Origin: Nemertoderma westbladi | Lineage: Eukaryota; Xenacoelomorpha; Nemertodermatida; Nemertodermatidae | Reading direction: 5' to 3' | Assembly: GCA_032718475.1 (NCBI GenBank) | Contig: JAUCBJ010006890.1 | Location: 1 to 36,241 of the forward strand | Length of the DNA: 36,241 bases | In this document: one piece after another, positions 20,096 through 32,000 of the stretch | Layout of the letters: every line of letters starts with the position of its first letter | Position numbering within the stretch: the first letter of the stretch is position 1 | The notes under the pieces: model-generated | The model's database searches: none | The model's input: the letters and a program-made list of their open reading frames with translations, nothing else | Told to the model about the DNA's origin: nothing | Made by a program: the position numbers and the translations under genes

Positions 20096-23000
20096 GTGAG
20101 TCTGGAGTTGGCGAGGTCTGTTATGTTGCCGTCTTCCGTCTTGTTGTTGTTGTTAGCGCCTGCTGAATTACTGTACCGTACATTGGTACATTGTGATTTT
20201 TAGTAAAAATACAGGTACTGGGTTGGGTACCTCGTCAGCTAGTGATTATTTCAGTATTCAGGTATTTGTCAGTATTCCTATTCACTATTCGCTACGGTAC
20301 CAGGCTGCCGGCTGGCCGGCGTACTGGACTACCTGTACTGCTACTGCATACTGCACTACTACAGCTCACCACGTTACTCACGTATTGCCGTAACACAATA
20401 ACGGTACTAAGTAGGCCTACTGTACTTACTGCGGTACGGTAGGCCTACCGCGTGCGCGTACTTACCGGTCAGCCGGTATATACAGATATGGGATATAGCC
20501 TATAATTCTATAATTTATTACTATTCTACTATTAGCGCCGCAGTGGAGTGGTTCCCGTAGCAACGCAGAGAACCCCAACTCGGATGTGGAGCATAGGAAA
20601 CTGTTTGTAGGGGCGTTGTCATGGGAGACGTCGGAGGAATCATTCCAGAAATACTTCGAACAATTCGGGCCGATCGAATCGTCCAAAGTAAAGTGCGACT
20701 TCCGAACGGGACGGGCGAGAGGGTACGGCTTCGTTGTGTTCCAGAATCCGGAGTCGATTAAAAAGGTAGGCCTAAGTTAGTGGGTCACTATGATACGCAC
20801 GCAGAGTTACTACGACACACACTGTCAGACTGTACCACTGAGTTACTAGGACGCCTTAGTTACTATAACAGTATAAGGTATATACTGAGTTAGTATAATA
20901 CGAGTTGATGGCGTAAAATCAACTCAAACACCACTATGCATAGAGTGGAGAGCAGGAGATATAAGCAAATAGTTCAATAGATTGATGTAAAACATTAAGG
21001 GAAAGTAGCAGGTGGCAGTGGCGTTGTTTTCTAACCAAAGCAATAAACTAAACTTTATTTTACTTGCGGTCAATTATTTACACCCTTGTATGGTACGCAC
21101 TGAGACTGAGTTAATACGATACAATAGTTAGTAAACAGCCCGCCCCATTCCCGGTACAGGTGGTTGCCAAGTCAACGCATAGTCTGGATGGAAAACGGAT
21201 AGACCCCCGCCCTTCGGACCCCAGCATGGCTAACAAACACCCCCCTGACGGACGGATTCGGAAACTATTCGTTGGCGGAATATCCCCGGAAGAAAGCGAA
21301 CAGGAGGTCCGGGATTACTTCGGAAAGTTCGGAACGGTAAGCGAATAATAATCCCGGAAGTAAATTTCGACGAGTTGCAAGTTATTGTACGATTCAATGA
21401 TAATAATAGACCTACTTTATAAACAAAATATAATGTATTTATTATTAATTTGTATAATAATTTGGATTTAATCTATTATTTTAGATTTCTGAGTTTAATT
21501 GGCCCAAGTTAGTGCGGGATGATCGGACAGAAATTAATCGGCGTTATCTATTTGTTATATTTCAAGACCCTGATCCAGTTGAGGAGATAGCCCGAACTCA
21601 ATTCCATTACATAGGCAACAGTAAGGTGGGTGCAAACTGAGTTCCGTTACATAGGCAACAGTAAGGTGGGTGCAAACTGAGTTCCGTTACATAGGCAATA
21701 GTAAGGTGGGTGCAAACTGAGTTCCATTACATAGGCAACAGTAAGGTGGGTGCAAACTGAGTTCCGTTACATAGGCAACAGTAAGGTGGGTGCAAACTGA
21801 GTTCCATTACATAGGCAATAGTAAGGTGGGTGCAAACTGAGTTCCGTTACATAGGCAACAGTAAGGTGGGTGCAAACTGAGTTCCGTTACATAGGCAACA
21901 GTAAGGTGGGTGCAAACTGAGTTCCGTTACATAGGCAACAGTAATGTGGGTGCAAACTGAGTTCCATTACATAGGCAACAGTAAGGTGGGTGCAAACTGA
22001 GTTCCGTTACATAGGCAACGGTAAGGTGGGTGCAAACTGAGTTCCGTTACATAGGCAACAGTAAGGTGGGTGCAAACTGAGTTCCATTACATAGGCAATA
22101 GTAAGGTGGGTGCAAACTGAGTTCCATTACATAGGCAACAGTAAGGTGGGTGCAAACTGAGTTCCATTACATAGGCAACAGTAAGGTGGGTGCAAACTGA
22201 GTTCCATTACATAGGCAACAGTAAGGTGGGTGCAAACTGAGTTCCATTACATAGGCAACAGTAAGGTGGGTGCAAACTGAGTTCCATTACATAGGCAATA
22301 GTAAGGTGGGTGCAAACTGAGTTCCATTACATAAGCAACAATAAGGTGGGTGCAAATGCAAACTGAGTTCCGTTAGGCAACAGTAAGGTGGGTGCAAACT
22401 GAGTTCCGTTAGGCAACAGTAAGGTGGGTGCAAACTGAGTTCCATTACATAGGCAACAGTAAGGTGGGTGCAAACTGAGTTCCGTTACATAGGCAACGGT
22501 AAGGTGGGTGCAAACTGAGTTCCGTTACATAGGCAACAGTAAGGTGGGTGCAAACTGAGTTCCATTACATAGGCAATAGTAAGGTGGGTGCAAACTGAGT
22601 TCCATTACATAGGCAACAGTAAGGTGGGTGCAAACTGAGTTCCATTACATAGGCAACAGTAAGGTGGGTGCAAACTGAGTTCCATTACATAGGCAACAGT
22701 AAGGTGGGTGCAAACTGAGTTCCATTACATAGGCAATAGTAAGGTGGGTGCAAACTGAGTTCCATTACATAAGCAACAGTAAGGTGGGTGCAAATGCAAA
22801 CTGAGTTCCGTTAGGCAACAGTAAGGTGGGTGCAAACTGAGTTCCGTTAGGCAACAGTAAGGTGGGTGCAAACTGAGTTCCGTTAGGCAACAGTAAGGTG
22901 GGTGCAAACTGAGTTCCGTTAGGCAACAGTAAGGTGGGTGCAAACTAAGTTCCATTACATAGGCAACAGTAAGGTGGGTGCAAACTGAGTTCCATTACAT

Positions 23001-26000
23001 AGGCAACAGTAAGGTGGGTGCAAACTGAGTTCCGTTAGGCAACAGTAAGGTGGGTGCAAACTGAGTTCCGTTAGGCAACAGTAAGGTGGGTGCAAACTGA
23101 GTTCCATTACATAGGCAACAGTAAGGTGGGTGCAAACTGAGTTCCATTACATAGGCAACAGTAAGGTGGGTGCAAACTGAGTTCCATTACATAGGCAATA
23201 GTAAGGTGGGTGCAAACTGAGTTCCATTACATAAGCAACAGTAAGGTGGGTGCAAATGCAAACTGAGTTCCGTTAGGCAACAGTAAGGTGGGTGCAAACT
23301 GAGTTCCGTTAGGCAACAGTAAGGTGGGTGCAAACTGAGTTCCGTTAGGCAACAGTAAGGTGGGTGCAAACTGAGTTCCGTTAGGCAACAGTAAGGTGGG
23401 TGCAAACTAAGTTCCATTACATAGGCAACAGTAAGGTGGGTGCAAACTGAGTTCCATTACATAGGCAACAGTAAGGTGGGTGCAAACTGAGTTCCGTTAG
23501 GCAACAGTAAGGTGGGTGCAAACTGAGTTCCGTTAGGCAACAGTAAGGTGGGTGCAAACTGAGTTCCATTACATAGGCAACAGTAAGGTGGGTGCAAACT
23601 GAGTTCCATTACATAGGCAACAGTAAGGTGGGTGCAAACTGAGTTCCGTTAGGCAACAGTAAGGTGGGTGCAAACTGAGTTCCATTACATAGGCAACAGT
23701 AAGGTGGGTGCAAACTGAGTTCCATTACATAGGCAACAGTAAGGTGGGTGCAAACTGAGTTCCGTTAGGCAACAGTAAGGTGGGTGCAAACTGAGTTCCA
23801 TTACATAGGCAACAGTAAGGTGGGTGCAAACTGAGTTCCGTTAGGCAACAGTAAGGTAGGTGCAGACTGAGTTCCGTTAGGCAACAGTAAGGTAGGTGCA
23901 GACTGAGTTCCGTTATGTGTCATTTAAACTTTTTCTGAGGTCTTAAAAATCGACTGCAGTTTTCCAGACTACCTCTAAGTGTAAAGTGATCAAGGGACAT
24001 CTGCTTAGATGTTGCTTATATTTCTTTCGGGTTGACACTTACATAATTTTATGTCACGTGCTGCGCGAAGGACCCACTTCAGGCATAATATGGTTAAGGT
24101 TAAGTTACAACAAATTATAGATATTGATACCAGCGCAAGCAACCCTCAACGCGTAGCCTTTTAGCTGCAAGTTGGCTCCAAAATTACAGACAAATAGACA
24201 ATGGGTGAACAACAAACAACCCCTGGTAGCCAATGAGAGAACCTGGAACTTTCGGGTATTTTTAGTAATTACAGGTAGGTAGGTTAATGTCATTTAGTAG
24301 TATTATATTATAATTGGACCAAAATGGGATGGTGTGAGTCACGTCAGTGTGTATGTAGACGTGTGTATCCTAATTATAAGTATATCAATGTGAATCCAAT
24401 AATATTGATCACTGATCACTGGGGTCAACTCCTCGCAGTCTATTATTATTAATTAATTGTGAACAAGACGAGTGAACAAGACATGTCTGGCTGGGGGGGG
24501 GGGGGGGGGGGCAGTGAAACGTGTGTGGGGGGGCAGTGCCTCCAAAGCCCCCCCCCCCCCCCCCCCGCACGATACGGGCCTGAAGGCAACTGTAAGGTGG
24601 TGGTTGCAAACTGAGTTCCATTACATAGGCAACAGTAAGGTGGGTGCAAACCAACATTGTACCAGTTGGCTCACGCAGCTATTTTCGTTTGGAACTTTAA
24701 CAAATAGAATATATTATACTCGGCACATTACGAATGGATGCTATGCTACTACCCTATTTCAAATTCCATGCATATTAGTTAGAACAAATATAAAAACTTT
24801 GAGGGGTGGGGGGGGGGGGGGGGGGTTGATGGGTGTACCTCAATTATATCACCATACCATATGCCAAGACAAGGTGACGATTGTAATGTTATCGTAATGC
24901 ATTTGTTGGTGAGGGCGAAATTAACAGCCAGTGTCATTATAAAGCGGGAAGCCGTTATGGACTTACAAGTTAGTAAATTATTTCAAGACATTCATTCGTG
25001 TTCATTGTATTATATCAATAAACGTTATAATAACACACTTAAATATCATTGTTTAAATAATGCATTTATATAACACATATATAAATTATATACATAATGG
25101 CCCATTCTCACCAAAATTGGCCAAACGGTTGTCCGATGACACAACTTCTGTTTATGGCGGTTCTAGAAAGTGGTTGTTCCAGTAAACCAACCTACCGTTA
25201 GAAAGCTGGATAAATGGAGATTCGTTTTCAGCAGTATTTGTATTAATGTATACATACACTGTAGTTGGTGTCGTACAGCTGCGTTTAACATCGTGTCCGA
25301 CACTTTTCTGATTTTTATGTCCTACCCTGTACAGATTATTTACAGACAATAATCAATCACTGTGTCCGGCCTTGTAGCTGTAATGGTGTCCGCCACTGGT
25401 AATGTATGGCTCTGGGGGCTCTGGGATCACGTTCACTATGTAATACAAGCTTGCCAGCGAGGCTGGCAATATGGACGGATCCATTGCTATCAATATTATT
25501 GTTGTAATAAATTACGCGCCTATATGCAGGGAAGCCTAATAACGCAAAACGAAACATTGAGCAAAGTACCGTCTGTACAATACAATTATTATTTTTTTGT
25601 TTGTTGTAATGAATTAAGCGCATACTGTAAGCAGGACAGCCTAATAAGTAATATCGAATGAGAACCCAATAGTTGTCAATATGGACGTGGAGCAGACAAC
25701 TCTCTCAATTACACTGCTACAGTACTTACATGTACCTCCACACTGAAGCTCCAATAGGATGTAGTCTAGGCAACGATATTCTGGGATTAACTAATCCAAT
25801 TTTCTGGGATTGGCTATAGCCTTTATGATAATAGTATAATTAGTATAATATTGTAGGGCCTATGTTAAAAAAACACTGTTTGTTAGAAATGTATCTTCTC
25901 CTACAATTCTAAACGGAATAAAGCGAAATTTTGCATAAAGCATGTCCAATAGATGCTAACAGAATTTTGATTGAGTGAATTCTACGATTATGATCGGTCA

Positions 26001-29000
26001 TTCTAGAATTAATTTCACTGTTACTAGGCAACCAACAGGTCCCTCGCAACCAAAACCTTTCATACACAACTAGGTCCGATAATGAACCTATCATCAAAAT
26101 TTTATCCAATTCCATCAACATTAAGTGCAAGAAGTTGTGTGTACAAACAAACAAACAAACAAACACGCGTGAGAAATAAGGACATCCACTTCTTGGATCC
26201 GTCCAATATGTTTAATATAATAAATGTATATCTTTCGCTATTCAAATTATACTAATAGGCGTGGATTATTATACATTTGCCTAGAAATGTACGCATTACA
26301 AGCCGGACAAATCATTTCATGGCGCGGACACAATGATCTATTTACCTAGAAATGTTATGCATTACTGGCCGGACAAATCATTACAGGGAAGGACTCGTTT
26401 TAAATGCAAAATCAATTTTTTCAACGCCGCAAAAGTGTTTGTCCATGTCCATGGTCCCTGTGAAATTCCTGACATCAAGAGAGTTCAAAAAATATATGGG
26501 TTTTTGGAAAAATGAACATCCGTTTTGGCCAATTTTGGTGAGAATGGGCCTAATACATAGATCTTCTTATAAAATATTATATATTATTCATTTATCCTTT
26601 ATTTATGTCGTTGCAGTTAATCCACACCGTTGATTACATTTCATCATCAATTGGCTATGTAGGCCTAGGGTTTATATAAAATACATAATAATTCATACAA
26701 TGTTATTCCATAAATAGTTTTATAATATATAGTTATACCATAATTAGTATTTCTCGTTATTTCGCCCTGATCTGTTACTATAGCTATCGGTGTTTATTAT
26801 AAAGTACTACCGGTACTGTAATCTTCGTTATCTTCGTGTTGTCTTCCTGTCTGTAAAACAGTTTGTATTGGCGGATCTTTGTTCTCTATTTGCCAGATCT
26901 CCTAGGAAACGTCTAGTAACATTGGAGGGCGGTCAGCTCAGTCTTACCCTTTGCTAGTATTGGCTGAATCTTTATCGTCTCCCAGGTGATGCCACGTGGT
27001 CATCCATCAGGTATGACAGGTATTCTTTGAATGTCTCTTCCGGTAACGGTCGGTCTACCTGTCGGTCGTTTTGTTGGATTCGTCAACTGTCGGTTATTTT
27101 GTCGGTCTTCTAGTATGCACGCCTCCTTTTCCTATTTTATAATATTGTTTAATTTTGTTTTTTCTTGATATGATTAGTAAATGCCGTAAAGAGGTTTGTA
27201 TTAATTAACATTGATTTCACTTGGAATTCGGGTTATTTTGCACAGAAACAAAATTACTAAAGAGTCTATAACAATATTCTTGAACATTTTATTTTTATAT
27301 TATATGCAATTATATTGTATGATATTGCTTTTAAATGTTTTTATAGTTTTATGTAATAAAAGCCTTGTGTAAAAAGCACAATTAATGAATATAAATACGC
27401 AATGTTTCCACAAATGAGAAAACTATATATTTTCATCTCTGCAACTCGTTACGTTATGGCACTAACTAGGGATGTCCCGGAATCGATATTTTGATTCCGG
27501 CCGGAACCGGAACCGGAATTCAACATGCCGGAATATTCCGGCCGGAATTCCGGCCGGAACCGGAATTTCTATAATTATTGAAATACAATAAATGACCCAT
27601 GAAACTTTATAATTTTTTGTGAAACAGATGAATTTTTTAATTTCTACAGCTTAGTTTGTTAATGAGATGTCTAGAACCTTAGGGGGAATTAATGTGGGTG
27701 GAGTGTAGAATGGCCTGGCCCGTTATGGCCGTTTATGGGGACGGGATGGTACTTCGGCATTATTCAATATCATTTTTTTTCTAATATCAATAACCTTGGC
27801 CAAAAGTTAGGTTTTTAGCATTTAGACTCATATATACCTAAAAACCTACGTTTAACAAAAACTTATGGTTTCGCGTCATTAGGTCCTTTGGTGCAATATT
27901 CTGGTGTCTTTAAGGGAAAGGAGCATGTTACAGAGACATGTTATTCGAACCAAAACAATAAACGAGGCCACTAGTACATGTTACAGTTTAATTGTTGCTG
28001 GGAATAAATAGATTTATGGTAAGAAATGGATTTGCTGTAAATAGAAACAAAACTACTATATTATGCAGCACCTACGACGCAGAACTGAACTAACGACCAC
28101 TCGCAGGACCTGTACGTATTGTAATAACGTTTTATATTTATATTAGTTTTAGGTTAAAGTAGTAATAATTGTAATTATGTTAATCGTTAATCGAGTTTCA
28201 TTGCTAACTTTACAATGTTAGCAATTTATTTAGCCTCCTGTAATTATAATATTATTTAATAATTAATTCAATGTCAAATAATGTAAAATCAATCTAAAAA
28301 ACGCCATTTTATAAGCAAATTGTAATAATTAAATTGGAAAAACCACCCGCTAAGGCCCGTGCTCCACTGGTAAGTCTTATGTAGTCTTAGTCAGAATTAA
28401 TTATGGAAAACATTGGTTTCAATGGGAGCATCTCCTCTGGTAAATCGTAAGTTACGCCTATGAGTCGCAAGTGATTATATCCCATGTTCCATCTTTTGAC
28501 ATATGAATCATGTGTTATATCCGTCAAGATGCCTGTGATTGGTTACTTTGCGTATAAATATGCAGTAAATGTGAGACGAATCTTATATTTTCTATCAAAT
28601 GACTTATGACTTGTGTTACCTATGGAGCAAGGAGGCATTCATTTTGAGATTCTGACTAAGACAAAATCTGAAAACGACTTACCAGTGGAGCACGGGCCTC
28701 TAATGATGCATTTCATAAAATATCTTCAGAACGACAAAGGGTTTAATTAGTTAATGTAAATTACGATGGTTATTGTGAATTGTATATGAATACTACAGTA
28801 GGTGGTGTAACATATGGTGGGACCACTTTAGTTTGATTACCAGGTGAATTTTTTTTGGAAATGTGTTACATATACCCATCAAGACTGCATTCACTTTAAT
28901 AAACAGGGTGGCTGAGAATTTTACCTCGTTAGATAGGTTAGTTAGGTTCCACCTTGGTGTATACGTATATAGTGGTTGCATTGATTTCCAATCTATCTGG

Positions 29001-32000
29001 GGGTCGTGGGTACGATCCCTGCATGTGGGCCAAGACAGTTTTCGATTCGGCACGAATGGTTTAAAGGGGCTAACCAGGGGGCATCTATGCCTTTCATCCT
29101 TAAATGTTAGCCCTAACGGTCGACGAAAACTTTATTTCTATACTTGTTTACAAGTGTTGAAAAGTATCTTAAACTAATTGGTAATAATGTTTAAAAAATA
29201 TACAAATGTTAATAATAATTTAACAAACTAATTGCATCAAACTAGATATGAACCTTGCAATTCCGGTAAAATTCCGGCCGGAATTGACCCCATTCCGGCA
29301 ATTCCGGCCGGAACCGGAATCGGGCAAAAACCGCCGGAATTCCGGCCGGAACGGAATTCCGGGACATCCCTAGCACTAACTAACTATTAAAAACTACTTG
29401 AAAAATTGTGTTTTAAACCCACAACACCAATTTACTTTCTATTTTAATTTATATCCGAATATTTTTAACTTTTCATCTTTGCGTGCAGCGGTCAATAAAT
29501 TGAGCGGATAAATGTAAAATAACCTTAATTCCATGTGGGGGCACCTCGGACAACCCGGACCACCATGGGTTCGGTACAGCACCGGTTGGTACGATCGGAC
29601 AACCATGGGTTCGGACCAGCGCCGGTTGGTACGATCGGACCAGCACCGGTTGGTACGATCGGACCAGCACCGGTTGGTACGATCGGACAACCATGGGTTC
29701 GGACCAGCGCCGGTTGGTACGATCGGACCAGCACCGGTTGGTACGATCGGACCAGCACCGGTTGGTACGATCGGACCAGCACCGGTTGGTTCCATCGGAA
29801 CAGCACCGGTTGGTACGATCGGACCAGCACCGGTTGGTACGATCGGACCAGCACCGGTTGGTTCCATCGGAACAGCACCGGTTGGTACGATCGGACCAGC
29901 ACCGGTTGGTACGATCGGACCAGCACCGGTTGGTACGATCGGACCAGCACCGGTTGGTTCCATCGGAACAGCACCGGTTGGTACGATCGGACCAGCACCG
30001 GTTGGTACGATCGGGCCACCTCGGACAACCATGGGTTCGGAACAGCGCCGGTTGGTACGATCGGACCAGCAGCGGTTGGTACGATCGGACCAGCACCGGT
30101 TGGTTCCATCGGAACAGCACCGGTTGGTACGATCGGACCAGCACCGGTTGGTACGATCGGACCAGCACCGGTTGGTTCGATCGAGCCAGCACCGGTTGGT
30201 ACGATCGGACCAGCACCGGTTGGTACGATCGAGCCAGCACCGGTTGGTACGATCGGACCAGCACCGGTTGGTGCGATCGGTGGTGCGATCGGACCAGCAC
30301 CGGTTGGTGCGATCGGACCAGCACCGGTTGGTGCGATCGGACCAGCACCGGTTGGTACGATCGGACCAGCACCGGTTGGTACGATCGGACCAGCACCGGT
30401 TGGTACGATCGGACCAGCACCGGTTGGTACGATCGGACCAGCACCGGTTGGTACGATCGGAACAGCACCGGTTGGTACGATCGGACCAGCACCGGTTGTT
30501 ACGATCGGACCAGCACCGGTTGGTTCGATCGGAACAGCACCGGTTGGTACGATCGGACCAGCACCGGTTGGTTCGATCGGAACAGCACCGGTTGGTACGA
30601 TCGGACCAGCAACGGTTGTTACGATCGGACCAGCACCGGTTGGTTCGATCGGAACAGCACCGGTTGGTACGATCGGACCAGCACCGGTTGGTACGATCGA
30701 GCCAGCACCGGTTGGTGCGATCGAACCAGCACCGGTTGGTGCGATCGGACCAGCACCGGTTGGTTCCATCGGAACAGCACCGGTTGGTACGATCGGACCA
30801 GCACCGGTTGGTACGATCGGACCAGCACCGGTTGGTACGATCGGACCAGCTCCGGTTGGTACGATCGGACCAGCACCGGTTGGTTCGATCGGACCAGCAC
30901 CGGTTGGTACGATCGGACCAGCACCGGTTGGTACGATTGAGCCAGCACCGGTTGGTGCGATCGGACCAGCACCGGTTGGTACGATCGAGCCAGCACCGGT
31001 TGGTGCGATCGGACCAGCACCGGTTGGTACGATCGAGCCAGCACCGGTTGGTTCGATCGGAACAGCACCGGTTGGTACGATCGGACCAGCACCGGTTGGT
31101 ACGATCGGACCAGCACCGGTTGTTACGATCGGACCAGCTCCGGTTGGTTCGATCGGAACAGCACCGGTTGGTACGATCGGACCAGAACCGGTTGGTACGA
31201 TCGGACCAGCACCGGTTGGTACGATCGGACCAACACCGGTTGGTGCGATCGGACCAGCACCGGTTGGTACGATCGAGCCAGCACCGGTTGGTGCGATCGG
31301 ACCAGCAACGGTTGGTACGATCGGACCAGCACCGGTTGGTACGATCGGACCAGCACCGGTTGGTACGATCGGACCAGCACCGGTTGGTTCGATCGAAACA
31401 GCGCCGGTTGGTACGATCGGACCAGCGCCGGTTGGTACGATCGAGTCAGCACCGGTTGGTACGATCGGACCAGCACCGGTTGGTTCGATCGGACCAGCAC
31501 CGGTTGGTGCGATCGGACCAGCACCGGTTGGTGCGATCGGACCAGCAACGGTTGGTACGATCGGACCAGCACCGGTTGGTGCGATCGGACCAGCACCGGT
31601 TGGTACGATCGAGTCAGCACCGGTTGGTGCGATCGGACAAGCACCGGTTGGTTCGATCGGACCAGCACCGGTTGGTACGATCGAGCCAGCACCGGTTGGT
31701 ACGATCGGACCAGCACCGGTTGATTCGATCGGACCAGCACCGGTTGGTGCGATCGGACCAGCACCGGTTGGTGCGATCGGACCAGCAACGGTTGGTACGA
31801 TCGAGCCAGCACCGGTTGGTGCGATCGGACCAGCACCGGTTGGTACGATCGAGCCAGCACCGGTTGGTGCGATCGGACCAGCACCGGTTGGTTCGATCGG
31901 ACCAGCACCGGTTGGTACGATCGAGCCAGCACCGGTTGGTGCGATCGGACCAGCACCGGTTGGTTCGATCGGACCAGCACCGGTTGGTACGATCGAGCCA

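Larger units (their letters stand above)
27459..29380. mobile_element. 1.9-kb non-autonomous hAT element
   Basis: GCACTAAC is present at 27459-27466 and at 29373-29380, an exact 8-bp target duplication. The element between (27467-29372) starts TAGGGATGTCCCGGAAT and ends as its reverse complement, a classic hAT tip. Both ends carry dense clusters of CCGGAAT/ATTCCGGCCGG, a palindromic motif. There is no transposase. Inside are a nested MITE (28353-28699), a tRNA-like segment (about 28960-29025) and a copy of the AACCAAAACAATAAACGA motif. Confidence 0.92.

Noticed and set aside
22725-23417. Minus-strand [12 protein letters not shown] repeat proteins
   Set aside because: They are antisense readings of the splice-junction minisatellite; the two identical copies reflect a duplication of the array.
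21597-23925. CRISPR-like array of regular repeats
   Set aside because: Units are head-to-tail without unique spacers, in a eukaryotic intron; it is a minisatellite.
28960-29025. Functional tRNA gene
   Set aside because: Only the B box and a D-arm-like part are recognisable; the acceptor and anticodon stems do not pair well.
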